The notes below the pieces were generated by a model. The model saw nothing but the letters and a program-made list of their open reading frames with translations. It ran no database searches and was not told the DNA's origin. Position numbers and translations under genes: made by a program. Shown here piece by piece: positions 17,200-30,560 of a stretch of DNA of 64,000 nt; the first letter of the stretch is position 1; each line of letters begins with the position of its first letter. The DNA is from Micromonospora sp. HM5-17 (GTDB lineage Bacteria > Actinomycetota > Actinomycetes > Mycobacteriales > Micromonosporaceae): the NCBI RefSeq assembly GCF_003762835.1, contig NZ_RJWA01000008.1, positions 186,001-250,000 on the forward strand. Reading direction: 5' to 3'.

Positions 17200-17544
17200 A
17201 TGGATCGCTCGCTGATCGTCGCCAGGGTCGTCCCGGCCGCGGAACGACAGGTGGCGCGGATCTTCGCCGAGTCGGACCAGACCGAGTTGCCGCACCTGGT
17301 CGGGGTTCGTCACCGCTCGCTCTACCGGCTGCACGACCTGTACGTCCACCTGATCGAGACCGATCGGCCGGGCGCCGCCGCCGTGGAGAACGTCCGCCGA
17401 CACCCGGAGTTCGTCCGGATCAGCGAACGGCTCTCCCCGCACGTCACGCCGTACCTGCCGACGTGGCGGAGCCCGGCGGACGCGATGGCGCGCTGCTTCT
17501 ACCGCTGGGACGCTCCGGCCGGCTCCGCCGGGAGCGGGCGATGA
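17200..17544 (+). CDS. TcmI-family polyketide cyclase (copy 2)
   Basis: 114-residue paralogue of the cyclase at 15127, first gene of the PKS operon. Shared features are MDRSLIV at the start, GVRHRSLYRLHDLYVHLIE, and PTWRSPADAMARCFYRWD at the end. It would catalyse a late ring closure of the poly-beta-ketone assembled by the KS pair. AGGGAGG precedes the ATG. Its stop overlaps the start of the AccDA gene (ATGA), so carboxylase and cyclase are translationally coupled. Confidence 0.93.
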   Translation: MDRSLIVARVVPAAERQVARIFAESDQTELPHLVGVRHRSLYRLHDLYVHLIETDRPGAAAVENVRRHPEFVRISERLSPHVTPYLPTWRSPADAMARCFYRWDAPAGSAGSGR

Positions 17545-19519
17545 CCCCCGACCGCGACCGGTCGTCGTGGGTTCGGTGCCGCTCCTGCCGGGCGCTGCTC
17601 TACCGCCGGCGGCTGCGCCGCAACCTCGACGTCTGCCCCGAGTGCGGTGACCATCGGCGGCTCGACGCGCCGGAGCGGATCCGTCAGCTCGTCGACCCGG
17701 GAAGCTTCACCGCGTTGCCCGACCGGGCGGTCGTGGTGGACCCGATCGGCTTCGTCGACTCGGTGCCGTATCCGCGCCGGCTGGCCGAGGCGCGCGCCGA
17801 GACGGGCCTAGCCGAGGCGGTGGTCTGCGGTACGGCACGCCTCGGCGGCCACCGCCTCGTCCTCGCCGTGATGGACTTCCGGTTTCTCGGCGGCAGCCTG
17901 GGTTCGGTGACCGGCGAGCTGATCACCCGGGCCGCGGAGCGGGCCCTCGCCGACGAGCTGCCACTCCTGCTCGTCACCGCCTCCGGCGGCGCCCGGATGC
18001 AGGAGGGCGTGCTGGCCCTGATGCAGATGGCCACGGTCAGCCAGGCGATCGCCGCGTTGCGGGAGGCCGGACTCCTGACCCTCAGCCTGGTCACCGATCC
18101 GACCTACGGGGGAGTGGCCGCCTCGTTCGCCACCTGCACGGACATCGTGCTCGCCGAGAGCGGCTCCCGGTTGGGGTTCGCCGGTCCCCGGGTGATCCGA
18201 CAGACGATCGGGCAGGACCTGCCGGACGGCTTCCAGGGCAGCGACTTCCTGCTGCGGCACGGTCAGGTCGACATGGTCGTGCCGCGGCGGCAGCTGCGAC
18301 CCCGGCTGCGGTGGCTGCTCTCCGCCGCCGAGTCCGCCCGGTCCGGCGCCGCCGCTGCCCGTACCGCCCCCGCCTCGAGCGATGCCGCCGCTGCCGGCGT
18401 CGTCCACCTCGGTACCGCCCCGGTCGGCTCGGCGCCCACCGGTACCGGCACGGTGGGCCGCGCCGGCGTCGCAGGCGGTCGGCCGCCCGCACGCGCTGCC
18501 CAGGGAGAGCCGCCGTCCTCGTCCGGTACGGAGGGCGACCGGAGCGCGGCGGAGGCGCAGCTCGGAGACGCCCTCCCCGGGACGCCGCACCGGAGCGTGC
18601 CACCGGATCCGGACCCGGCGGGGGACGCCTGGCGGATCGTCCGCTCCGCCCGGCACGCGGGTCGACCGACCACCCTGGACTACCTGGCGACCGCCTTCGA
18701 CGGCTTCGTCGAACTGCACGGCGACCGCCTCGGGGTGGACTGTCCGGCGATCGTCGCCGGCCTGGCCCGGCTGGGCGACCGGTACGTCGCCGTGGTCGGA
18801 CACCAGAAGGGGCACGATCCGCGCGAGCAGCAGGCCCGGAACTTCGGGATGGCAACCCCGGCCGGCTACCGCAAGGCGCTGCGGGTGATGCGGCTCGCCG
18901 CCGGACTGGGTCTGCCGGTGGTCACCCTGATCGACACCCCCGGGGCGTACCCGGGGGTCGAGGCCGAGCAGCAGGGCCAGGCGGCGGCCATCGCGGAGAG
19001 CATCCTCACGATGAGCGGTCTCCGGACCCCCGTCGTCGCCGCCGTGATCGGAGAGGGTGGCAGCGGTGGGGCTCTGGCCCTGGCCGTCGCGGACCGGGTG
19101 CTGGTGCTGCGTAACGCGGTCTACTCGGTGATCAGTCCCGAGGGCTGCGCCGCGATCCTCTGGAACGACCGGGCGGCGGCACCCCGGGCCGCCGCGGCAC
19201 TCCGGCTCACCGCGCCGGACCTGCTGCGGCTCGGCGTCGCCGACGCGATCGTCCCGGAACCGCCCGGGGGAGCGCACCGGGACCGAGCCGGAGCCGCCGC
19301 GCTGCTCCGCCAGGCGCTGCTCGACGCCCTGACGCCGCTGCTCGACGTACCCGTCGCCGAGCTGGTCCGCCGTCGACGTCGCCGGTTCCGGCGGTACGGT
19401 GCCGCGGCGTCGGTGACCCCCGAGGTGGGGACGAAGGTCGGTGACGATCGACCCGGGGCGACCGCCCGGCCCGGGGTGACGGCGGAGCCGGCCGTCCTGA
19501 CCGTCGGATCGGGGTCCCG

Positions 19520-19523
<4 letters not shown>
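17541..19523 (+). CDS. accDA: Fused acetyl-CoA carboxylase carboxyltransferase (AccD-AccA)
   Basis: 660-residue fusion of both carboxyltransferase subunits of a bacterial (four-component) acetyl-CoA carboxylase. The N-terminal beta part has the AccD zinc ribbon with Cys13, Cys16, Cys32 and Cys35 and then VTASGGARMQEGVLALMQM and DPTYGGVAASFA. A low-complexity Ala/Gly/Pro/Thr linker covers about residues 265-355. The alpha part begins near ARHAGRPTTLDYL and has GHQKGHD, TLIDTPGAYPGVEAEQQGQ and IGEGGSGGALALAVADRV. It transfers carboxyl from biotin to acetyl-CoA, giving malonyl-CoA for the PKS. The housekeeping actinobacterial carboxylase is built differently, so this one looks dedicated. Confidence 0.93.
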
Positions 19524-23013
<3,490 letters not shown>

Positions 23014-23017
<4 letters not shown>

Positions 23018-24285
23018 ACCGGCGCCGGAGCGTGGTGACCGGGATCGGTGTGGTGGCACCCGGCGGGGTCACCCGGGACGAGTTCTGGGCCACCATCACC
23101 GCCGGCCGGACGGCGACCCGGCGCATCACCTTCTTCGACCCGTCGCCGTTCCGCTCCCAGGTCGCCGCCGAGTGTGACTTCGACCCGGTCCGGGCCGGGC
23201 TCAGCGTGGCGGAGCGGCAGCGCGCCGACCGGTACGTCCAGTTCGCCCTGGCCGCCTCGGCCGAGGCGCTCACCGACAGCGGCCTGGAGCTGACCGACGC
23301 GACGCGGGAGCGGACCGGGGTGGTGCTCGGCTCGGCCGTCGGCGGCACGATGCTGCTCGAGCAGGAGTACGTCCGGGTCAGCGACGCGGGCGCGGAGTGG
23401 TTGGTGGATCCGGACCGTGCCGGTCCCTTCCTCTACCAGGCGCTGATGCCGAGCAGCCTCGCCGCCGACGTCGCCTGCCGGTACGGCCTGCACGGCCCGG
23501 CCCAGGTCGTCTCCACCGGCTGCACCTCCGGGATCGACGCGATCGGTTACGCCCACCAGCTGATCGAGGACGGGGAGGCGGACGTGGTGTTGGCCGGTGC
23601 GTCGGACAGTCCGATCTCGCCGGTCACCGTCGCCTCCTTCGACGCGATCAAGGCGACGACACCGTGCAACGACGATCCGGCCCACGCCTCCCGGCCGTTC
23701 GACCGGGACCGCCAGGGTTTCGTCCTCGCCGAGGGCGCCGCGGTGCTCGTCCTCGAGGAGGCGGCGTTCGCCGCCCGGCGGGGGGCGCGGATCTACTGCG
23801 AGGTGGCCGTGTACGCCAACCGGAGCAACGGCTACCACATGACCGGGCTCCGCCCGGACGGGGTGGAGATGGCACTGGCCATCCAGGACGCGCTGGCCCA
23901 GGCCCGACGCAATCCCGACGAGGTGTCCTACATCAGCGCGCACGGCTCGGGTACCCGGCAGAACGACCGGCACGAGACGGCCGCGTTCAAGCGGGCCCTC
24001 GGGTCGGCGGCGTACCGCATACCGATCAGCTCGATCAAGTCGATGGTCGGGCACTCGCTCGGGGCGATCGGCGCGATCGAGATGGCCGCCTGCGCGCTGG
24101 CGGTCGCCCACCACGTCGTCCCGCCGACGGCCAACTGGGCCAACCGCGACGAGGAGTGCGACCTGGACTACACCCCGAACGTGGCCCGGGAGGTCAAGGT
24201 CGACGTGGCGCTCTCGGTCGGCAGCGGCTTCGGCGGCTTCCAGTCGGCGATGGTCTTCGCCGGATACGGCGGGCCGGACCGGTGA
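23014..24285 (+). CDS. Type II PKS ketosynthase alpha subunit
   Basis: 423-residue KS-alpha that condenses malonyl-ACP units with KS-beta. Catalytic residues are in place: Cys170 in [13 protein letters not shown], His in [15 protein letters not shown], and His in [14 protein letters not shown]. The start [20 protein letters not shown] and the end [15 protein letters not shown] are canonical. [20 protein letters not shown] is the usual KS-alpha central block. GTG overlaps the cupin stop. Because no ketoreductase gene lies nearby, the chain should remain unreduced. Confidence 0.96.
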
Positions 24286-25538
24286 CCGGGGCAGGGGGCG
24301 CCGGCCCGTCGTCGCGTCGGGCCGTGGTGACCGGGATCGGCGTGGTGGCGCCGAGCGGGATCGGCGCGGAGGCGCACTGGAAGTGCGTCCTCGCCGGGCA
24401 GCACCGGATCGGCCGGATCACGCTCTTCGACCCGAGTCGCTATCCGGCGACGCTGGCCGGCGAGGTCGCCGACTTCGACGCGCTGCAGCACGCGGAGAAC
24501 CGCCTGGTCGTCCAGACCGACCGGTGGACGCACCTCGGCCTCGCCGCGACCCGGCTCGCGCTGGCCGACGCCGGGCTGCCCGAGGTCGCCGACGACCCGT
24601 ACGGGTACGCGGTGACCCTGGCCAGCTCCTCCGGAGGCAATCTCTTCGGCCAGCGGGAGCTGCAACGGCTCTGGCGCGGCCCGGGACGGACCGTCGGGGC
24701 ATACCAGTCGATCGCCTGGTTCTACGCGGCCAGCGTCGGCCAGCTCTCCATCCGTCACCAGTTCAAGGGACCGTGCGGGGTGCTCGCCGCGGAGAGCGCC
24801 GGCGGGTTGGACAGCCTGGCCCACGCCGTCCGGCTGGTCCGCCGGGGCACCCCGGTGGTGCTGGCCGGCGCCACCGAGTGTCCGCTGAGCCCGTACGCCC
24901 TGACCTGTCAGCTGCGCAGCGGTCTGCTCAGCACCTGCGCCGACCCGGAGCGGGCGTACCGGCCGTTCGACGTGGCGGCGAGCGGGTACGTCCCCGCCGA
25001 GGGCGGCGCCGTCTTCGTGGTGGAGGAGTGGGAGCACGCCCGCGCCCGGGGCGTCACCGGGTACGCCGAGGTGGCCGGCTGGGGGGCCAGCCACGATGCC
25101 CGGCACACCGACGGGTCCGCCGGCGGTGATGTCGGGCAGTACGCCCGGGCCATGGGGCTGGCGCTCGAGCGCGCCGGGGTCGAGCCGTCGGCGGTGGACG
25201 TCGTGGTGCCGGACGCGCTCGGCGTGCCGCGCCACGACCGGAGCGAGGCGGAGGCGCTCCGGCGGGTCTTCGGGCCCCAGCCGCCGCCGGTGACGACCCA
25301 GAAGGCGCTGACCGGCCGGGCACACCAGGGTGGCGCGGCGCTGGACGTGGCGACCGCGCTGCTCGCGATGCGCTACGGCGTACTACCGCCGTCTGCGGGG
25401 CCGGACCGCCCGGCGCCCGGCTGTGACCTGGACTTCGTCCGGGAGTCCGGTCCCCGACGGGTGGCGACCGCCCTGGTCTGCGCCCGTGGGTTCGACGGCT
25501 TCAACAGCGCGGTGCTGCTGCGCCGCACCGCCGGGTAG
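24282..25538 (+). CDS. Type II PKS chain-length factor (KS-beta)
   Basis: 418-residue partner of KS-alpha. It has the same fold ([20 protein letters not shown] at the start, [11 protein letters not shown] at the end), but the active-site Cys is absent: the sequence is [11 protein letters not shown] with Ser172 at that place, where most chain-length factors have Gln. KS-beta proteins set chain length and decarboxylate malonyl-ACP for priming. GTG start overlaps the KS-alpha stop (GTGA), giving equal translation of both subunits. The second catalytic His region is also replaced ([13 protein letters not shown]). Confidence 0.95.
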   Translation: MTGAGGAGPSSRRAVVTGIGVVAPSGIGAEAHWKCVLAGQHRIGRITLFDPSRYPATLAGEVADFDALQHAENRLVVQTDRWTHLGLAATRLALADAGLPEVADDPYGYAVTLASSSGGNLFGQRELQRLWRGPGRTVGAYQSIAWFYAASVGQLSIRHQFKGPCGVLAAESAGGLDSLAHAVRLVRRGTPVVLAGATECPLSPYALTCQLRSGLLSTCADPERAYRPFDVAASGYVPAEGGAVFVVEEWEHARARGVTGYAEVAGWGASHDARHTDGSAGGDVGQYARAMGLALERAGVEPSAVDVVVPDALGVPRHDRSEAEALRRVFGPQPPPVTTQKALTGRAHQGGAALDVATALLAMRYGVLPPSAGPDRPAPGCDLDFVRESGPRRVATALVCARGFDGFNSAVLLRRTAG

Positions 25539-25556
25539 GGGAAGGAGGGCGACGAG

Positions 25557-25868
25557 ATGGCCAAGGCCAGGGTGTTGTTCCTGATGAGGGTGCCGCGCGA
25601 CCGCACCGAGGATTTTCTGAAGGCGTACGAGCAGATCCGCTACCAGGTCGCCGAGGGGGTGGCGGGGCACCTGGTCGACCAGGTCTGCGAGTCGACCACC
25701 GATCCGGAGCAGTGGTTGATCACGAGCGAGTGGGCCTCACTGGCCCACTTCGAGGCGTGGGAGCGTAGCCCGGCGCATCGGGAACTGGTGGCGCCGATGC
25801 GAGCCTGCATGACCGAGGCGAGGTCCATCCGGTTCGTCGTCCGCGAGGAGACGTCGGCGCGCCGGTGA
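25557..25868 (+). CDS. Antibiotic biosynthesis monooxygenase (ABM) domain protein
   Basis: 103-residue dimeric ferredoxin-like fold protein of the ABM family. FLMRVPRDRTEDFLKAYEQI begins the domain; SEWASLAHFEAWERSPAHRE is the typical second half. Such small proteins act as cofactor-free monooxygenases that make quinones in aromatic polyketides or as accessory cyclases. It is the last gene of the PKS operon, 18 bases after KS-beta, with a GAAGGAG site. A hairpin terminator follows at 25905. Confidence 0.88.
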   Translation: MAKARVLFLMRVPRDRTEDFLKAYEQIRYQVAEGVAGHLVDQVCESTTDPEQWLITSEWASLAHFEAWERSPAHRELVAPMRACMTEARSIRFVVREETSARR

Positions 25869-25904
25869 GGCCCGGCCCCGGGTCGCGGTCCCGGTCCGGC
25901 GCGG

Positions 25905-25927
25905 ACCTCCCCACCGTACGGGGAGGT
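25905..25927 (+). terminator. PKS operon terminator
   Basis: ACCTCCCC (25905-25912), loop ACCGTAC, GGGGAGGT (25920-25927): a perfect 8-bp stem 37 bases after the last PKS gene. There is no T-run, as usual in high-GC actinomycetes. Confidence 0.65.
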
Positions 25928-26015
25928 GGCTCCGGCCCTCCGCCCCGTCCTCCGGCGGTTACCCGCGCCCGTCTCGGGTAACGGCGACTCGGAGGATTCG
26001 GCGGCGGAGGCGGGG

Positions 26016-26438
26016 ATGGAGTTCGAGTCCGCGGTCCGGACGGTCGGTACGGTTCTCGACGCCGTCGGGGTGGCGATCATCCTGGTGGGCGCGCTCGCCG
26101 GCACCGGCCTGTTCGTCCGGGGGGTGCTGCGCGGCCAGCCGTTCGGCGACACCTACCGCCGGTACCGCCAGGGACTCGGCCGGGCGATCCTGCTTGGCCT
26201 GGAGTTTGTCGTCGCCGGCGACATCATTCGGAGCGTCGCCATCTCGCCCACCTTCCAGAGCGTCGGCGTCCTGGCGGTGATCGTCCTGGTCCGGACCTTC
26301 CTCAGCTTCTCGCTGGAGGTCGAGTTGCGGGGCCGCTGGCCATGGCAGGACCGCGCACCGCGTCCGGCTCGGCGGTCGGCGGGGGAGACCGACGGCGACC
26401 CGCCGGGCGGCGCCGACACCGGTGCCGCCGACCGGTAG
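26016..26438 (+). CDS. DUF1622 membrane protein
   Basis: 140-residue inner membrane protein with three hydrophobic segments (about residues 15-35, 60-78 and 87-102) and a charged C-terminal tail. The segment RYRQGLGRAILLGLEFVVAGDIIRS matches the DUF1622 family, whose function is unknown. ATG 26016 follows GGAGG with six-base spacing. Monocistronic, convergent with the chitinase gene. Confidence 0.82.
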   Translation: MEFESAVRTVGTVLDAVGVAIILVGALAGTGLFVRGVLRGQPFGDTYRRYRQGLGRAILLGLEFVVAGDIIRSVAISPTFQSVGVLAVIVLVRTFLSFSLEVELRGRWPWQDRAPRPARRSAGETDGDPPGGADTGAADR

Positions 26439-26531
26439 AGCGGCACGGGTTCCCGTCCGGGAGCGGACAGGGGCGGGCGGCCGGACCCCCGCTGGTGGGA
26501 AAGGGATCCGACCACCCGCCGTCCGGGACGG

Positions 26532-27941
26532 TCAGGGAAGCCGCCAGACCTGGTTCGCGCCGCCGAAGCAGTCCCAGATCTGGAGCCGGGTGCCGTCGGC
26601 GGAACTGTTGTCGGTGGCGTCGAGGCACTTGTTCGACTGTGGGTTGCGCAGCACGCCGTTGCTCTGGGGTTGCCACACCTGGGCGCCGGTGCCGTTGCAG
26701 TCGTAGAGCTGCACCTTGGCGCCGTTGGCGGTCGCGCCCGCGGTGACGTCGGCGCACTTGCCCAGGGCCCGCAGCGTGCCGTCGCTGCCGATCGTCCACT
26801 GCTGGGCGTTGGTGCCGTTGCAGGTCCAGAGCTGGATCGGCGTCCCGTTGGCGGTGGAGGCGCCGGCGACGTCGACGCACTTGCCGCCGATTCCGGTGAT
26901 CTGGCCGGTACGGCCCGGCGGGTTCGTACCGCCACCCATCACGGTGTCGTAGATGGCGCTCACCAGCGAGGTGGCGTCGGTGCGGTCCTGGGACAGCTCC
27001 CAGTTCATCATTCCGCCGGCGTTGGCCAGGGCCCACTGCGTCTTCCGCTTCACGGTCGGGATGCCGTTGTAACACTGCTGGGCACCGCCGACGGTGACGC
27101 AGTCGCGGTTGGCGTTGGCCGGGTCCATGCCGACGAGCGCGGAGTAGGTGTAGTAGCCGGGCCGGCTGTAGAACGGCACGCCCAGGACGGCCTTGCTGGC
27201 CGGGAGGCCCCGGGCCTTCCAGCCGTTCACGCTGTTGATCGACCAGTCGTAGTTGGCGTGCGGGCTACCGCCGTCGTACGCCATGATGTTGAGCCAGTCG
27301 ACGTAGCCGAAGACGGCGGGTTGGATCCCCTCGACGTACCAGCCCTCGGAGACCACCGCGGCGGTCAGCAGCTTGCCACGGGGCCGCAGGGCTCCGCTGA
27401 GCTGCTGCATCAGCGCGGTGTAGTTGGCGGCCGAGGCGCCCGGGTCGGGGTACTCCCAGTCCATGTCGACGCCGTCGAGGTTGTACTGCTCGACGAAGCC
27501 GACCACGCTGTTGACGAACGTGGTCCGGCTCGAGGCGTTCGCGGCGAGGGCCTCGAAGGCCGAGTCGTCGCCGTTGTTCCAGCCACCGATCGCGATCGAC
27601 ACCTTCACGTTGTTGCGGTGCGCCAGCGACACCAGAGCGGAGAGCTTGCCGGGGTTCTCGATGGGGCGCAGTGTCCCGTTCGCGTTGGGGAGCGCGAAGG
27701 CGTAGTTGATGTGGGTGAGCTTGCCGTACTGGATGGTGTTGACGTCGCCGGACCAGGACGGCAGGTACCCGACGCTCTTGAAGTTGTTCGGCAGCACGAC
27801 GGCCGCCGCCGGGGACTGCGGTCCGAGCGCGGCGGCGGTGCCGGCGACGGCCGTCGCCAGGGCGAGCCCGCCGGCCGTGAGGACGGACCGGAGGCGTCGA
27901 CGTGGCGGGTACGACCGGTGCGGGCTTGCGGTGGGTGACAT
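26532..27941 (-). CDS. Secreted GH18 chitinase with C-terminal ricin-type lectin domain
   Basis: 469-residue endochitinase. A signal peptide (basic MSPTASPHRSYPPRRR, then LRSVLTAGGLALATAVAGT) directs secretion. The GH18 barrel (about 50-345) has SIAIGGWNN and the catalytic DGVDMDWE motif with acid Glu near residue 166. Residues 345-469 form a CBM13 beta-trefoil with three QxW repeats (QQWT, QVWQ, QVWR). The enzyme would degrade chitin outside the cell, the lectin keeping it on glycans. ATG 27941 follows AGAAGGGA. Convergent with the DUF1622 gene; an AT-rich element upstream may control it. Confidence 0.95.
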   Translation of the reverse strand: MSPTASPHRSYPPRRRLRSVLTAGGLALATAVAGTAAALGPQSPAAAVVLPNNFKSVGYLPSWSGDVNTIQYGKLTHINYAFALPNANGTLRPIENPGKLSALVSLAHRNNVKVSIAIGGWNNGDDSAFEALAANASSRTTFVNSVVGFVEQYNLDGVDMDWEYPDPGASAANYTALMQQLSGALRPRGKLLTAAVVSEGWYVEGIQPAVFGYVDWLNIMAYDGGSPHANYDWSINSVNGWKARGLPASKAVLGVPFYSRPGYYTYSALVGMDPANANRDCVTVGGAQQCYNGIPTVKRKTQWALANAGGMMNWELSQDRTDATSLVSAIYDTVMGGGTNPPGRTGQITGIGGKCVDVAGASTANGTPIQLWTCNGTNAQQWTIGSDGTLRALGKCADVTAGATANGAKVQLYDCNGTGAQVWQPQSNGVLRNPQSNKCLDATDNSSADGTRLQIWDCFGGANQVWRLP

Positions 27942-28076
27942 CGCGGGTCCCTTCTGCGGAAGGTGGCACCTCGGCGCACGCCGCTCCGCCCTCGGACGTG
28001 GCCGGGGAGTCCCGAGGGTCCCTCGTGTCCGTCGGGGGTGCGAGGGTGACATCGACGTGGCTGAGTGGCAGAAAGA

Positions 28077-28093
28077 TTAGGAAAGTTAACTAA
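28077..28093. promoter_or_regulatory. AT-rich palindromic element upstream of chitinase
   Basis: TTAGGAAAGTTAACTAA has TTAG/CTAA outer arms and a perfect GTTAAC centre, in an island far richer in A and T than its surroundings. It lies about 140 bases upstream of the chitinase start and is a candidate control site for chitin or carbohydrate response. Confidence 0.4.
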
Positions 28094-28281
28094 GGAAGTC
28101 AATCATTCCAGTTTGGTTACCGAGTGACCCGCGCCGGGCCTGGCCCGCGCCGGCCAGGCCGGGACGGGCAGCACTGCCGGCGCCGCACGCCGACGCCGAG
28201 CCGGGACGGGGGCGAAGGCGGCGGGCACGGGCAGACCGGTTGACCCGGATCTCGGTCCGCGTGGCGTGGCATCGCCGTGCG

Positions 28282-28370
28282 GGCCGCGTCGCTGACGCGG
28301 CCGTGCGCACCGGCGGCTGGGTCGAGGGAGAGCGCCAGCGGCCCCATCGTGTGGGCGGCGTCGCTGACGC
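28282..28370 (-). terminator. Two related hairpins after the anti-sigma gene
   Basis: GGCCGCGTC-GCT-GACGCGGCC (28282-28302) is a perfect 9-bp stem. A related hairpin with the same GCGTC-GCT-GACGC core lies at 28358-28370. Together they form a tandem terminator for the leftward anti-sigma gene ending at 28439. Confidence 0.55.
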
Positions 28371-28438
28371 GGCGCGCCGCCGTCTGGCCGGCTCGGTGCG
28401 CCGTCCGGACGGGTGGTCGCCGGGGTGCCGAGGCCCGG

Positions 28439-29242
28439 TCAGGCCGCCCGTCGCGGGTCGCGGACCCGGACCGGGGCGGACCCGCGGTCGGCCTCGACCG
28501 TGACGGAGCCGGAACCGAGCCGCGCGGTCGGGGCGGAACCCGGCAGCAGGCGAAGCCGGGGCGGGTCGGGCTGGTCGTCCTCCTCGAACCTGACCCGCCA
28601 GCCGGCGCGGCCCCGCAGCCCCGGGGGCTCGCCGGGGTCGTGCCGCCGGCGCGACAGTCCGAGGATGAGCAGGTAACCGGCCAGGATGAACCCGTGGCTG
28701 AGGAGTCGGCCGGGGTCGACCCGTCCCGCGATCAGATCGTTGGCGGAGAGCAGGGTGAGGACGGCGACGAACGCGGTGAGGGTCGGCAGCAGCCCCTGCG
28801 GGCGGGTTCGGCGTAGCGCGATCCAGGCGAAGCCGGCGCCGAGCGCGACGTTCCACGCGGCCGACTCGTGCCAGAGGTGGTTCGGGCCGCCGCCGAGCAC
28901 GACCTCCAGCCCGTGCGGGTGGCCGGCGTCCCCGATCCCGGCGATCTGAGCCGCACCAAGCAGGAACTGGGCGACCCCGACGACACCGAGGGCGCCCCAG
29001 AGTGTCCGGCCGGACCGGGTGTTACGGGGACCGGGTGCGGCGTCGAGGAGTCTCGCGTCGATCTCGGGCGGTGGCGGGACCAGACTGGTCCGGGCCAGCC
29101 GGTTGAGCGCCGCCGCGCTCTCGAGCCAGGCCCGGCACTCCGCGCAGTCGGCCAGGTGGCGATCCGTCGCCGCCCGATCCTCGGGCGTCTCCTCGCCGTC
29201 CAGTCGCGCCGACAGTGCCTCTCGATACCGTTCGCACCCCAC
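28439..29242 (-). CDS. Membrane anti-sigma factor with zf-HC2 domain
   Basis: Protein of about 267 residues. The N-terminal zinc anti-sigma motif is RHLADCAECRAWLE (His-x3-Cys-x2-Cys). After a linker come about five hydrophobic segments (residues 80-205), then a charged tail. Such proteins hold an ECF sigma factor at the membrane until a signal arrives. It is divergent from the sigma gene at 29377, a classical partner arrangement in which both may share a promoter region. The start is uncertain: GTG 29242 gives a compact N terminus, but ATG 29329 is possible. Confidence 0.8.
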   Translation of the reverse strand: MGCERYREALSARLDGEETPEDRAATDRHLADCAECRAWLESAAALNRLARTSLVPPPPEIDARLLDAAPGPRNTRSGRTLWGALGVVGVAQFLLGAAQIAGIGDAGHPHGLEVVLGGGPNHLWHESAAWNVALGAGFAWIALRRTRPQGLLPTLTAFVAVLTLLSANDLIAGRVDPGRLLSHGFILAGYLLILGLSRRRHDPGEPPGLRGRAGWRVRFEEDDQPDPPRLRLLPGSAPTARLGSGSVTVEADRGSAPVRVRDPRRAA

Positions 29243-29376
29243 ACCGTCATAGTCGGACCAGCGGCGGGCCTGGTTCCCGCCGGGGGTAGCGGAGCTCCTT
29301 CCGTCCCGGGTAGGGGCGGTCTTTCCCATGCCGGGCGGGGGTACTCGTCGGCGGGCGGCCCCGGTAGCGTGAAGGC

Positions 29377-29958
29377 ATGCCTTCCCCCGGCGTCGACGGC
29401 GACGAGATCACACGCTGGGCACTTGCCGCCAGGGCCGGAGACCGCGCGGCGGCGGCGGCCTTCATCCGGGCCACCCAGCACGACGTCCACCGGTTCGTCT
29501 CCCACCTGGTCGGCCCGGGTGAGGCGGAGGACCTGACCCAGGAGACGTACCTGCGGGCGATGCGCGCGCTGCCCCGCTTCGCCGGCCGCTCGAAGGCGCT
29601 GACCTGGCTGTTGGCGATCGCCCGGCGGACCTGCGCCGACCACGTCCGGCTCGCCATGCGCCGGCCCCGGGTGGCGGCGCTGCCGGACTGGCAGCTCGCG
29701 GCCGACGCCGAACAGGCCCGGGACGCCGTCGGCTTCGCCGGCGCGGTCGAGCTGGTCCGGCTGCTGGAGGACCTCCCTCAGGACCGGCGTGAGGCGTTCG
29801 TCGCCACCCAGGTGGCCGGCCTGAGCTACGCCGAGGCGGCCGAGGTCTGCGACTGCCCGGTCGGCACCATCCGGTCCCGGGTGGCCCGGGCCCGGGAGGA
29901 TCTCGTGGCGGCGATGCGTGCCGACCAGCCCGGCCGGCACCTCCGGTCGACCAGCTGA
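29377..29958 (+). CDS. ECF RNA polymerase sigma factor
   Basis: 193-residue group 4 sigma factor. Region 2 shows HRFVSHLVGPGEAEDLTQET and WLLAIARRTCADHVR; region 4 has LSYAEAAEVCDCPVGTIRSR as the minus-35 recognition helix. It has the region 2/4 layout of SigC/SigL-like proteins with zf-HC2 anti-sigma partners. The neighbouring divergent anti-sigma gene supports this. Targets are unknown. A perfect palindromic terminator follows two bases after the stop. Confidence 0.93.
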   Translation: MPSPGVDGDEITRWALAARAGDRAAAAAFIRATQHDVHRFVSHLVGPGEAEDLTQETYLRAMRALPRFAGRSKALTWLLAIARRTCADHVRLAMRRPRVAALPDWQLAADAEQARDAVGFAGAVELVRLLEDLPQDRREAFVATQVAGLSYAEAAEVCDCPVGTIRSRVARAREDLVAAMRADQPGRHLRSTS

Positions 29959-29959
29959 C

Positions 29960-29983
29960 CGCCGCGGCCTCGAGGCCGCGGCG
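29960..29983 (+). terminator. Sigma gene terminator
   Basis: A perfect 24-base palindrome with CGCCGCGGCC arms and a central TCGA that can form a four-base loop on a 10-bp stem. It starts two bases after the sigma factor stop codon. Confidence 0.75.
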
Positions 29984-30560
29984 TCCACCGGTGGTCGGGC
30001 CCTGACCATGTGAGCTCTCCCGTCTGCCGCCGGTCGTACCGCCATCGGACCTGGGCGACGGGACCGCGCCGGCGGGTGGTGCCGACCACAATGGGGCGGG
30101 CTTCCTTTCCGCCATAAAGCGGTACGGATCGTCGCCGGGGATTCGGCCGACGGCGGCGGACATTTCTGGGGCGGATACGGACGATTAGCGTGCGTGCCCC
30201 GGATGGGATTTCGATCCGGCCCGTCGGCCTCGGTGGAGGGTTGGGTGTGCCGTAACGGTCGGCTCTGGTGGCGGGCCCGGAGCCGACCCCGGCCGCGCGC
30301 CGTGAGCAGGGCGCAGGTGCAGGATGCAAGGCGCCCTCGCCGCCATGGTCGGGGTCCGGGTGTGCGTCCGCATATGCGGGGTACGGAGTGCGTCAGACCA
30401 CTGCGGTAACGAATGTCTTGACTTCCCATCCTGGGCGAGCGCATCGTGGGAATCCCTGATGTTGCGGGGTTTTCGACGGTCGACACATTCCCCGGCGGCC
30501 GGGACATTGCCGGCGAGTGTGTGCGCCAACCGCGCCCGCGGCGTCGGCCAGGAGGCGATT
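29984..30560. other. Intergenic region before the cytochrome P450
   Basis: About 580 bases with no supported gene. A TTGACT hexamer near 30418 may be a minus-35 element for the P450. The region is slightly lower in GC than its surroundings. Nothing else was recognised. Confidence 0.4.

Larger units (their letters stand above)
27942..28438. other. Intergenic region upstream of the chitinase
   Basis: 497 bases. The chitinase-proximal part has an AT-rich promoter-like island (28070-28125). The distal part has two hairpins that probably terminate the anti-sigma gene. No gene is supported. Confidence 0.55.
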
